Source: an uncultured Methanobrevibacter sp.
GTDB lineage: Archaea; Methanobacteriota; Methanobacteria; Methanobacteriales; Methanobacteriaceae
Direction: 5' to 3'
Assembly: GCA_902782595.1 (NCBI GenBank)
Contig: CACZNW010000039.1
Span: 1-12,766, forward strand
Length of the DNA stretch: 12,766 nt
Both the position numbers and the translations under genes were made by a program. Positions 6,557-12,766 of this stretch are shown here, one piece after another; position 1 is the first letter of the stretch; each line of letters begins with the position of its first letter. Under the pieces are notes generated by a model. The model worked only from the letters and a program-made list of their open reading frames with translations. It did no database searches and was not told the origin of the DNA.

Positions 6557-6586
6557 GAATCATAGAAAATTGCGAAGAAATGATTC
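6557..6586 (+). promoter_or_regulatory. Possible hairpin in the leuC leader
   Basis: GAATCAT (6557-6563) pairs with ATGATTC (6580-6586) across a 16-base loop. A second, mutually exclusive palindrome, CTATGA-A-TCATAG (6553-6565), overlaps its left arm. Both would be transcribed if the operon starts near 6537. Two alternative foldings could allow control, but short A+T-rich arms arise often by chance. Confidence 0.25.
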
Positions 6587-6617
6587 TCAAATATTAATTG
6601 ACAGTTCAAGATTTAAA

Positions 6618-6623
6618 GAGGTT
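6618..6623 (+). promoter_or_regulatory. Ribosome-binding site of leuC
   Basis: GAGGTT lies 7 bases before the ATG at 6631 and 16 bases before the next ATG at 6640. It favours the 6631 start (MPTMSEK) over the in-frame TTG at 6598, which precedes the site, and over the ATG at 6640. Confidence 0.65.
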
Positions 6624-6630
6624 CAAAAAT

Positions 6631-7875
6631 ATGCCAACAATGTCTGAAAAAATATTAGCTAGAGCTTCAGGTAGGCAAACTGTAGAAGCTGGAGATATAA
6701 TTATAGCAAATATTGATATAGCAATGACTCACGATTTAACCGGCCCTCTTTCCGTTGAATCTTTTGAAAAAATCGGAGCCGAAACTGTATGGGACTCATC
6801 AAAAATTGTCATCCCTTTTGACCATCAGGTTCCGGCCGATTCAATTGATTCGGCCAATAACCATATCCTAATGAGAGAGTTTGTTAAAAAACATAATATC
6901 AAACACTTTTACGATGTTAATGCAGGTGTCTGCCACCAGATATTACCTGAAAAAGGCCATGTACTTCCGGGAGAGGTTATTGTGGGTGCAGATTCACATA
7001 CCTGTACTCATGGTGCATTGGGTGCATTTGCAACAGGTATCGGTTCAACAGATATGGCCATGGTATTTGCTGAAGGAAATTTATGGTTTAAAGTACCTGA
7101 AACCAACAGATTTAACATTACCGGTGATTTAAAAGAAAATGTTTATGCCAAAGATGTTATTTTACACATAATCTGTAAGATGGGTGCTGACGGATCCACT
7201 TATAAAGCATGCGAATTTGCCGGTGAAACTGTTTCAGACATGAGCGTTTCAGACAGAATGGTTTTATGTAATATGGCAATTGAAATGGGAGGAAAAACAG
7301 GTCTGGTGGAGCCTGACGATAAAACCGTTGAATATGTTGAAAAACGTTCCAGCAAACCGTATAAAGTATTTAAAACAGATTTGGACTCCCCTTCACTCAA
7401 TATAATAGATATTGATGTCAGCGATTTGGAGCCTCAAATCGCCTGTCCTCACAATGTGGACAATGTCAGACCTGTAAGCGAGGTAGACAGGGAAATCGAC
7501 CAGGTATTCTTAGGTTCATGCACCAACGGCAGATTAAGTGATTTAAGAGATGCTGCAAAAATCCTCAAAGGCAATAAAATAGCCAATTCCACTAGAATGT
7601 TGGTTATTCCAGCATCAAAAGAAGTTTACTTGAAGGCATTGGATGAGGGACTGCTTAAAATATTCGTTGAAGCCGGAGCTCTTGTATCCGCTCCATGCTG
7701 TGGTCCATGTCTTGGAGGCCATACAGGAATAATAGGACCCGGCGAAGTAAGTCTTTCAACATCCAACAGAAACTTTAAAGGAAGGCAGGGTTCAAGTGAC
7801 GGTGAAGTTTACCTATCTTCAGCGGCTGTTGCTGCAGCTTCAGCCATTGAAGGACGAATTGTGGCACCGGAGTGA
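6631..7875 (+). CDS. leuC: 3-isopropylmalate dehydratase large subunit (LeuC; homoaconitase-like family)
   Basis: This is the large, iron-sulfur subunit of an aconitase-superfamily isomerase. With LeuD it converts 2-isopropylmalate to 3-isopropylmalate in leucine synthesis. At 414 residues it matches the short archaeal type. The cluster ligands are Cys297 (GSCTNGR), Cys357 and Cys360 (CCGPCLGGH). Other family segments are MTHDLTGP (32-39), FDHQVP (63-68), GADSHTCTHGALGAFATGIGSTD (119-141) and STSNRNFKGRQG (376-387). Methanogens have a paralogous homoaconitase (HacA/AksD) for coenzyme B that looks nearly the same, so the large subunit alone does not decide. The leucine role is taken from the YLIY loop of the adjacent small subunit and from the LeuB-type dehydrogenase two genes on. 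It heads the plus-strand operon. Confidence 0.88.
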   Translation: MPTMSEKILARASGRQTVEAGDIIIANIDIAMTHDLTGPLSVESFEKIGAETVWDSSKIVIPFDHQVPADSIDSANNHILMREFVKKHNIKHFYDVNAGVCHQILPEKGHVLPGEVIVGADSHTCTHGALGAFATGIGSTDMAMVFAEGNLWFKVPETNRFNITGDLKENVYAKDVILHIICKMGADGSTYKACEFAGETVSDMSVSDRMVLCNMAIEMGGKTGLVEPDDKTVEYVEKRSSKPYKVFKTDLDSPSLNIIDIDVSDLEPQIACPHNVDNVRPVSEVDREIDQVFLGSCTNGRLSDLRDAAKILKGNKIANSTRMLVIPASKEVYLKALDEGLLKIFVEAGALVSAPCCGPCLGGHTGIIGPGEVSLSTSNRNFKGRQGSSDGEVYLSSAAVAAASAIEGRIVAPE

Positions 7876-7879
7876 TTAG

Positions 7880-8356
7880 ATGAAAGGAAAAGCTTGGAAA
7901 TTTGGCAACGATATTGACACAGACATAATAGTTCCTGGAAGATATTTAATCTATACTGATGAAGAAAGACTGTCCCAGCATTGTATGGAAGGTCTTGATC
8001 CTGATTTCAATGAAAAATGCAATAAAGGCGATTTTATTGTAGCCGGCAAAAACTTCGGATGCGGTTCATCAAGGGAACACGCCCCAATTGCTCTTAAAGG
8101 TGTCGGCATATCCGCCGTTATTGCCGAATCATTTGCAAGAATATTTTACAGAAACGCTACAAATGTTGGAGTTCCGCTTTTAGAAGCTCCGGGAATCAGT
8201 GAACTTATAGAGGATGGAGAAGAAATCGAAGTGAACATGGAGAAAGGAACAATAACTGCTTCAAACGGCGAAGAAATTAAATTCAAGAAATTACCTCCAT
8301 TCATGTTGGAAATCCTAAATCAAGGTGGTTTAATTGAGTACCTCAAAAACAAATAA
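7880..8356 (+). CDS. leuD: 3-isopropylmalate dehydratase small subunit (LeuD)
   Basis: This 158-residue swivel-domain subunit partners LeuC. The N-terminal WKFGNDIDTDIIVPGRYL and the GKNFGCGSSREHAPIALK segment (56-73) are family hallmarks; the latter carries the substrate-binding SSREH. In methanogen enzymes the loop after the first strand is known to control specificity, with YLVY in isopropylmalate isomerase and YLRT in homoaconitase. Here residues 22-25 read YLIY, close to the isopropylmalate type, which is the main reason for the LeuD call. The ATG is 4 bases after the leuC stop. Its GAGTGAT ribosome-binding site (7870-7876) spans that stop codon, so the subunits should be made together. 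The leuB start lies inside its 3' end. Activity on homoaconitate cannot be excluded by reading alone. Confidence 0.88.
   Translation: MKGKAWKFGNDIDTDIIVPGRYLIYTDEERLSQHCMEGLDPDFNEKCNKGDFIVAGKNFGCGSSREHAPIALKGVGISAVIAESFARIFYRNATNVGVPLLEAPGISELIEDGEEIEVNMEKGTITASNGEEIKFKKLPPFMLEILNQGGLIEYLKNK
8324..8328 (+). promoter_or_regulatory. Ribosome-binding site of leuB, inside leuD
   Basis: GGTGG lies 5 bases before the TTG at 8334 and within the leuD coding sequence. It supports the unusual TTG start and the overlap with leuD. Confidence 0.6.
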
Positions 8357-9338
8357 ATATAAAATCGCAGTGGTTCCGGGAGACGGAATCGGAAAAGAGG
8401 TTATGAAGGCAACATTAAGTGTGCTGGATAATTTAGATATGGAATTTGAATATGTTTACGGTGACGCCGGAGATGAATGCCTTGAAAAAACAGGTACAGC
8501 ACTTCCCGGTGAAACTTTAGACATTATAAGAGATGCGGACGCATGTCTGTTTGGTGCGGCCGGTGAAACAGCAGCTGACGTTATTGTTAAAATACGTCAG
8601 GAAATGAAAATGTTTGCCAATCTAAGACCCGTTAAAGCTTATCCCAATACTAACTCATTATTTGAAAATATTGACTTTATGATTGTACGTGAAAATACGG
8701 AAGGAATGTACATTGCAGATGAGGAGTCATATACTGATGACGGTGCAATAGCAAGACGTATAATAACAAAAGAAGCTGAAAGACGCATCATTGATTATGC
8801 ATTCAATTATGCAAAAGAAAATAATAAAACAAAAGTGACAGCAGTTCATAAAGCCAATGTACTCAAAAAAACCGATGGCCTGTTTCGTGAAATTTTCTAT
8901 GAAGTTGCAAAAGAATATCCCGACATTGCAACCGAGGACTTTTACGTGGATGCAACCGCAATGTATCTTATCACACAGCCTGAAAGTTTTGAAGTTATTG
9001 TAACGACCAATCTTTTCGGAGATATATTATCTGATGAGGGAGCAGGTCTTGTTGGAGGCCTCGGCTTAATCCCGTCAGCAAATATCGGCGAAGATGGGGC
9101 ACTGTTTGAACCCGTTCACGGTTCAGCACCTGATATTGCAGGTCAAAATAAAGCCAATCCGATAGCCATGATGCTTTCAGCAATAATGATGCTTAGATAT
9201 CTGGGTGAAAATAGGGAAGCTGACAGATTTGAAGCTTCAATATTAAAAGTACTGAATGATGCTAATACTTTAACTGGTGATTTGGGCGGTTCAGCAACAA
9301 CCGATGAATTGACCAGAGAAGTTATAAAAAATTTATAA
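8334..9338 (+). CDS. leuB: 3-isopropylmalate dehydrogenase (LeuB)
   Basis: The enzyme oxidatively decarboxylates 3-isopropylmalate to 2-oxoisocaproate with NAD. The 334-residue protein has GDGIGKE (16-22), the catalytic-face segment RENTEGMY (119-126), HKAN with Lys173, TTNLFGDILSDE (224-235) and the nucleotide-binding segment GSAPDIAGQNKANP (263-276). LFGAAGETAADVIVK (72-86) followed by NLRPVKAY closely resembles the methanogen isopropylmalate dehydrogenase (MJ0720 type) and differs from what I recall of the homoisocitrate dehydrogenase AksF. The start is a TTG 23 bases inside leuD. GGTGG at 8324-8328 stands 5 bases upstream, and no ATG exists before the first beta strand. It works directly on the product of the LeuCD enzyme encoded upstream. 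Confidence 0.9.
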   Translation: MSTSKTNKYKIAVVPGDGIGKEVMKATLSVLDNLDMEFEYVYGDAGDECLEKTGTALPGETLDIIRDADACLFGAAGETAADVIVKIRQEMKMFANLRPVKAYPNTNSLFENIDFMIVRENTEGMYIADEESYTDDGAIARRIITKEAERRIIDYAFNYAKENNKTKVTAVHKANVLKKTDGLFREIFYEVAKEYPDIATEDFYVDATAMYLITQPESFEVIVTTNLFGDILSDEGAGLVGGLGLIPSANIGEDGALFEPVHGSAPDIAGQNKANPIAMMLSAIMMLRYLGENREADRFEASILKVLNDANTLTGDLGGSATTDELTREVIKNL

Positions 9339-9353
9339 AAGGAGATTGAAAAA

Positions 9354-9467
9354 ATGAATTTCAAAAAATTAACTAAAATGCAAATGGCAGCACTTTTTAT
9401 CATATTCATTATGGTACTAAGTGGGGTAGCTGGATTCTTACTCATTATATTTAGCAGTGGAATGTAA
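9354..9467 (+). CDS. Small single-helix membrane protein, 37 residues, unknown function
   Basis: This short reading frame has no family I recognise. It begins MNFKKLTKMQM, a basic, amphipathic start, and then has one continuous hydrophobic stretch from about residue 12 to residue 33 (AALFIIFIMVLSGVAG, then FLLIIF), ending SSGM. The charge pattern suggests the N-terminus faces the cytoplasm. A strong GGAG site at 9341-9344 stands 9 bases before the ATG. The gene fits between leuB (15 bases before) and ribH (26 bases after), in the same direction, and ends in a clean TAA. Ribosome-binding site, position and composition together argue it is real, though its small size leaves some doubt. Membrane location is inferred from composition. 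Confidence 0.7.
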   Translation: MNFKKLTKMQMAALFIIFIMVLSGVAGFLLIIFSSGM

Positions 9468-9493
9468 ATAAAAAAATAAAAGGATGTATTTAT

Positions 9494-9910
9494 ATGGCAA
9501 AATATGAAATAGCAGCAGTAGTTGCAGAATTTAACTATGATATTACACAAATGATGTTGGAACTTGCTCAGGCAGAAGCAAAAAACAGAGGCTGTGAAAT
9601 TACAAAAGTTGTTGCAGTTCCTGGCGTATTCGATATGCCTCTTGTAATTAAAAAATTATTGCAAAAAGGGGAATATGATGCAATCATCACCCTTGGTGCT
9701 GTAATTGAAGGTGCAACTGACCACGATCAGATTGTAGCCCAGCACGCTTCCCGTAAAATTGCTGATTTAGCTCTTGAGTACGATACTCCGGTAGCGCTTG
9801 GAATTACCGGTCCGGGCATGACAAGAATGGATGCCCACAGACGTGTTAAAAACGCTAAAAGTGCTGTTGAAGCAGCTATTAAAATGTGCGACAGATTAAA
9901 AGAAATCTAG
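9494..9910 (+). CDS. ribH: 6,7-dimethyl-8-ribityllumazine synthase (RibH)
   Basis: RibH condenses 5-amino-6-ribitylamino-uracil with 3,4-dihydroxy-2-butanone 4-phosphate to form the lumazine precursor of riboflavin. It is 138 residues, the compact archaeal length. Features are the aromatic stacking segment AEFNYDIT (11-18), PGVFDMPL (43-50) and the phosphate-binding and catalytic segment GAVIEGATDHDQIV (68-81) with the conserved His77. The family forms pentamers or 60-subunit shells. AGGATG at 9481-9486 is the ribosome-binding site, 7 bases before the ATG. Its ribitylaminouracil substrate is also the starting point for the deazaflavin of F420, so in a methanogen this gene sits at the riboflavin/F420 branch. 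It is cotranscribed with the upstream leu genes and overlaps the ribosome-binding site of the next gene. Confidence 0.95.
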   Translation: MAKYEIAAVVAEFNYDITQMMLELAQAEAKNRGCEITKVVAVPGVFDMPLVIKKLLQKGEYDAIITLGAVIEGATDHDQIVAQHASRKIADLALEYDTPVALGITGPGMTRMDAHRRVKNAKSAVEAAIKMCDRLKEI

Positions 9911-9917
9911 TGATTAA

Positions 9918-10859
9918 ATGGAAATTTTAAAACCTCATGAACTAAAAGAAAAATTCAATGACCCCTGGATTGCGCCATACAAAAAAGTACTGACTATGGT
10001 TGACGGGGACAAAGTGGAACTTGTAGAGTACCACCCGTGCATTTCAGGGTCTCACTGGTTATTGAATCAATATAGAAACAATTCTGAACTTATTGATTCC
10101 GCTTATCGTGACGGGAACAAGCACGTCTACAGATGCCATGTGGGAAAGGCTCCTCTAGATTTGAAAGCCAGTTTCAATGCCGCTGGAATTGATGAGATTG
10201 TTGTTGACGGTGATGAAGTCAAAATTACACATGCAGGTCTTGCCGGAGCGGGCGTTGGAGCCGGAATGTGCAGAGGAATGGGTGAAGGCGTTAAATATGT
10301 TGAACTTATCCAGGTTGGAGGAGGTTCAAAAGTTGGAAAAGCCACTGTCGTAACACCTAAACTTGAAAAAGTGGTTATTGGTGTTGACGATACCGATACC
10401 AAAGATGCCGGTGCCACCTGGACAATGGCTCATAACCTTGGTGTTGAACTTGCAGGCGAAGGATTTGAATATCTCGACCACATTATCGTTCAGTTATATC
10501 CGCACAATCCTCATAAAACCCAAAACTGTGTTTCAATTGCTTTAACTTTCGCAGTTGAAGAATCCGAAAAACAGGACCTAATTGATAAAGTCATTGAAAT
10601 TCTTAAAAGAGACACTTTATCCGATAAAACAGCAATAGCCGTTCTGGAAGGTTTGGATATTCCTCCTAAACTAAGAGAGTATTCAATTGCTACAAAATCA
10701 GGAATGATGGATGTTGAAACTGCAGAAGCTGTTGCCGATGAATTGAATATTACTTTGATTGCAGTTACAGGCCAGCAGGGTAAAGTTGGTGCCCTTGCAG
10801 CTCTTGGTCTTTATGATGATGTTGAAGAAGCGGTTAAGGCATACGAAAATAAAATCTAG
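9918..10859 (+). CDS. Methanogenesis marker protein 11 with a TiaS-like domain
   Basis: The 313-residue protein matches the methanogenesis marker 11 family (TIGR03280), found essentially only in methanogens; its function is unknown. The N-terminal part (about 1-145) contains EYHPCISGSHWLL (37-49) and a glycine-rich stretch THAGLAGAGVGAGMCRGMG (104-122). From about 150 on it resembles the N-terminal domain of TiaS, the archaeal enzyme that attaches agmatine to tRNA-Ile2. The matching parts are VIGVDDTDTKDAGATWTMA (153-171), YPHNPHKTQNCVSIAL (194-209) and TGQQGKVGALAALG (284-297). The ATG lies 7 bases after the ribH stop, with a GTGATT binding site overlapping that stop. The 3' end forms the left arm of a terminator-like inverted repeat. 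The family assignment is good; the TiaS link is my reading of motifs. Confidence 0.88.
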   Translation: MEILKPHELKEKFNDPWIAPYKKVLTMVDGDKVELVEYHPCISGSHWLLNQYRNNSELIDSAYRDGNKHVYRCHVGKAPLDLKASFNAAGIDEIVVDGDEVKITHAGLAGAGVGAGMCRGMGEGVKYVELIQVGGGSKVGKATVVTPKLEKVVIGVDDTDTKDAGATWTMAHNLGVELAGEGFEYLDHIIVQLYPHNPHKTQNCVSIALTFAVEESEKQDLIDKVIEILKRDTLSDKTAIAVLEGLDIPPKLREYSIATKSGMMDVETAEAVADELNITLIAVTGQQGKVGALAALGLYDDVEEAVKAYENKI

Positions 10860-10881
10860 AATTTAATCTTCTAGATTTTTT
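10851..10881. terminator. Candidate bidirectional terminator at convergent gene ends
   Basis: AAAATCTAGA (10851-10860) and TCTAGATTTT (10870-10879) are a perfect 10-base inverted repeat around a 9-base loop. A run of six T follows on the plus strand (10876-10881), and TTTTATTTT follows on the minus strand. The repeat contains the stop codon of the upstream gene in one arm and that of the convergent glycosyltransferase gene in the loop. Archaeal termination relies mainly on T runs, so the hairpin is supporting and not decisive. Confidence 0.55.
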
Positions 10882-12593
10882 AACTTATTTTTATCTATAT
10901 TAAAGTTAAGGAACGTTCCCTGACTTTCACGTGGAATCTGTTTTATGGATGTTGTATTTTTATCCTTGAACAGTATTTCAACCGTATGATTATCATAATC
11001 AAATGTTACATTGCTGTTCTTTTTAAAGTTGAATGAAGTGAAAAACTCATCATTTATTGAAATGTCATATGTGGAGTTCTTTTTAAAGATTCCGGATGAG
11101 TAGGCAACAGACGTGTTGTCTAAAAATATTTCATAAGTACAGGATCGGGCATCTCTTGAAGAGACAATATACTGCTCATAAACAGTAGTATTATCATTTT
11201 CATAACTGTGAATCATTACAGTCCCTTCAAACACTTCTTTTAAACGACTGTTTTGAATTACATTACCACTTTCAAGGTTTAAAAAGTTTTTAACCTCTTT
11301 AGGCAATCTCAATACATTATGCTCCCCTTCCCTTGCTTCATTAATCAGATAGACATCATCATCTATCTGTATCGTGTCATTTGCTTTAACTCCCAAGGTC
11401 ATCATTGCATCAGCGGGCATGCGTATCTGATCTGATTCATCTTCAAGGGCATTGTCTACGACATAGGGACCTCTTACAGAAATTGTATTGTCTCTTTGTG
11501 AATTATCTGCATAGATAATCAGGTTTCGAGAATTAGGTTCAATTGACAGAACACCATTTTCAAAGTGTGCCGCACCGATGAATGTTGAAATCATTAAAAG
11601 CAAAATGATAATCGAAATGATAAGTGGAAAATGAATTTTAACAAAAGATTTAAGAAGATTTCCCCTAGGAGTCTTTTTAAACATTATAATTGACTTAATA
11701 ATGACTTTAACAATGTAGAAAACCGCTATTATCAATCCGATTATACTTATCATTATTCCAATTGACAGCGGAACAAAATTAACGAAAAATATTGTGAACA
11801 GTCCTAAAATAACCATTGATAAACCAACAATTGACATACGAATGAAATATCCGATGTCATCAATCATGATTACGCGACCGTACTTATTGGCACGGTTCAT
11901 AATTGTTCTTACAACTTCATTAGCCATTAAATTCAAATCAGCCAGCGGAGACATGTCATGTTCAATTGCACCAATGTCAACTTCCATAATTGAAATTCCA
12001 AGTACATCAGCATCAATAACAATACCCACATCCACACCGTAATCCTTTTCAAAATTAATACGTTTTAATACAGTTTTACGCGCTGCAAACTGACCGCTTA
12101 AAGGTTGTTCGAATGAAATTTCAGGGAAGAAAAAGTTTAAGAGCGGTTTTGCAGTAAGTTCGGTTACACGTCCATGAGCACGGGCAAATTTGGTTTTGGT
12201 AATATCTGTTTTGCCTTCAAGAATCGGCATGATCATTGCTTCCACTTTTTTGGATGTCAGGTTATGAATATCCGCATCAATGAAAGCTATAATATCACAT
12301 TCGGCATCCTTATAACCGGTGAACAGTGCTTCACCCTTACCCTTGTTGGTTTCATGGTTTATAACACGGGCTCCTGCTTTAATTGCTTCTGATTCTGTAT
12401 TATCGGATGACCCATCATTGACAACAATGATTTCATCGACAAACGACACCTCTTTGACTACCCCAACAACGGTAGCTACGGTATCCTCTTCATTATAAGC
12501 CGGAATAATTACTGAAACCTTCTGGTATTTTTTGGGTTTTTGAGTTTTAACACTCGCCAGTAAAAATGCAAAAATTACTAAAAACCAATACAA
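10863..12593 (-). CDS. Membrane GpgS-like family 2 glycosyltransferase with an outside domain
   Basis: This 576-residue protein starts with a hydrophobic segment (1-14) and a cytoplasmic GT-A domain (about 22-245). VSVIIPAYNEE is at 26-36, VVNDGSSDNT at 57-66 and the metal-binding DAD at 106-108. PLSGQFAARK then DYGVDVGIVIDA (164-195) resembles glucosyl-3-phosphoglycerate synthase. Three more membrane helices follow (about 249-272, 276-300, 321-341), the last two separated by a lysine/arginine-rich loop that should face the cytoplasm, which puts residues 342-576 outside. That part holds two repeats, IRMPADAMMTLGVKANDTIQI (390-410) and LRLPKEVKNFLNLESGNVI (428-446), and several N-x-S/T sites near 468-546. 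The TTG start has GGTGA 7 bases upstream and no in-frame ATG before it. Donor and acceptor are unknown; surface polymer or glycolipid synthesis is inferred. Confidence 0.82.
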   Translation of the reverse strand: MYWFLVIFAFLLASVKTQKPKKYQKVSVIIPAYNEEDTVATVVGVVKEVSFVDEIIVVNDGSSDNTESEAIKAGARVINHETNKGKGEALFTGYKDAECDIIAFIDADIHNLTSKKVEAMIMPILEGKTDITKTKFARAHGRVTELTAKPLLNFFFPEISFEQPLSGQFAARKTVLKRINFEKDYGVDVGIVIDADVLGISIMEVDIGAIEHDMSPLADLNLMANEVVRTIMNRANKYGRVIMIDDIGYFIRMSIVGLSMVILGLFTIFFVNFVPLSIGIMISIIGLIIAVFYIVKVIIKSIIMFKKTPRGNLLKSFVKIHFPLIISIIILLLMISTFIGAAHFENGVLSIEPNSRNLIIYADNSQRDNTISVRGPYVVDNALEDESDQIRMPADAMMTLGVKANDTIQIDDDVYLINEAREGEHNVLRLPKEVKNFLNLESGNVIQNSRLKEVFEGTVMIHSYENDNTTVYEQYIVSSRDARSCTYEIFLDNTSVAYSSGIFKKNSTYDISINDEFFTSFNFKKNSNVTFDYDNHTVEILFKDKNTTSIKQIPRESQGTFLNFNIDKNKLKNLED

Positions 12594-12600
12594 TATAAAT

Positions 12601-12605
12601 TCACC
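12601..12605 (-). promoter_or_regulatory. Ribosome-binding site of the glycosyltransferase gene
   Basis: The minus strand reads GGTGA, then 7 bases, then TTG at 12593. The ATG and GTG that overlap this site are out of frame, so the TTG is the best start. Confidence 0.6.
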
Positions 12606-12645
12606 ATTTTCTAATTTCTACATTTATAATTATTTAATTCGACTA

Positions 12646-12653
12646 GTTATAAA
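12646..12653 (-). promoter_or_regulatory. Possible TATA box of the glycosyltransferase gene
   Basis: The minus strand reads TTTATAAC, preceded by a run of A residues. A start about 27 bases on, near 12623, would leave a leader of about 30 bases containing the GGTGA site. A second A+T-rich candidate (ATTATAAATG) lies closer to the gene and cannot be excluded. Confidence 0.4.
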
Positions 12654-12766
12654 TGTTTTTAAAAAATCAAACGAAATAATTATTATAGTATATTACCAAA
12701 AGTTTTCATCATTGTTTGAGATTACTTTTCAAATGCTCTCTTGGAGTTCTTTTAAATATGATTCAA

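Noticed and set aside
6631..8356. Homoaconitase (HacA/HacB) for coenzyme B synthesis
   Set aside because: The YLIY loop and the adjacent LeuB-type dehydrogenase favour leucine synthesis; not fully excluded because the families are very similar.
9143..9550. A hydrophobic 135-codon minus-strand frame over the end of leuB and the small membrane protein gene
   Set aside because: Two convincing plus-strand genes with ribosome-binding sites occupy the same bases; the hydrophobicity comes from reading A+T-rich codons in reverse.
10127..10417. A proline-rich minus-strand frame opposite the marker 11 gene
   Set aside because: The proline and serine richness is the antisense image of the glycine-rich stretch in marker 11; no other support.
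11254..11430. AbrB-type DNA-binding transcription factor fused to the glycosyltransferase
   Set aside because: The repeats lie on the side predicted to be outside the cell, after an odd number of crossings from the cytoplasmic catalytic domain, so DNA binding is implausible; a structural role is more likely.
12594..12766. RNA gene or further coding sequence at the right edge
   Set aside because: The stretch is A+T-rich with stops in all frames I checked and no tRNA-like or strong hairpin structure; only promoter-like elements for the glycosyltransferase gene are visible.

Overview
The window looks like the chromosome of a methanogenic archaeon, most probably Methanobrevibacter or a close relative. 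The reasons are a gene of the methanogenesis marker 11 family, low G+C, TTTATATA-type archaeal promoters, Shine-Dalgarno sites of the GGAGGTGATT type (often just GTGATT, overlapping the previous stop codon), and a secreted protein with a Methanobrevibacter-like signal peptide. The genus is inferred from sequence features only. Almost all of the window is coding. The only gaps over 100 bases are 6464-6630 and 12594-12766, and I saw no rRNA, tRNA, CRISPR array or insertion sequence.

Region 1 (1-3940, minus strand) is a tightly packed operon. In transcription order it reads rfbD, a barnase-type secreted ribonuclease, a barstar-type inhibitor, rfbA, rfbC and rfbB, with rfbB running off the left edge. 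The four rfb genes form the complete dTDP-L-rhamnose pathway from glucose-1-phosphate. The RNase/inhibitor pair sits inside that operon, joined to rfbD by an ATGA stop/start overlap. This is the most striking thing in the window: a complete barnase-barstar system, with all key catalytic and interface positions recognisable, in an archaeal cell-surface sugar operon.

Region 2 (4017-6463) starts divergently from rfbD with wecC, which makes UDP-N-acetyl-mannosaminuronate, another surface-glycan precursor. It meets head to head a DUF2264 protein gene on the minus strand, and the two reading frames overlap by 4 bases. The DUF2264 gene appears to have a leaderless transcript.

Region 3 (6464-10859, plus strand) is a likely single operon of leuC, leuD, leuB, a 37-residue one-helix membrane protein, ribH and the methanogenesis marker 11 gene. 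The first three convert isopropylmalate to 2-oxoisocaproate in leucine synthesis. Sequence features favour leucine synthesis over the related coenzyme B (homoaconitase) branch. RibH makes the direct precursor of riboflavin and uses the ribityl intermediate that also feeds F420 synthesis. The marker 11 protein carries a TiaS-like DDTD domain. The leuC promoter region holds two palindromes and a possible small upstream reading frame.

Region 4 (10860-12766) is a convergent minus-strand gene for a membrane-anchored GpgS-like family 2 glycosyltransferase. It has an unusual outside domain containing two AbrB-like repeats. The 3-base gap between this gene and the marker 11 gene lies in a perfect inverted repeat that could serve as a bidirectional terminator.
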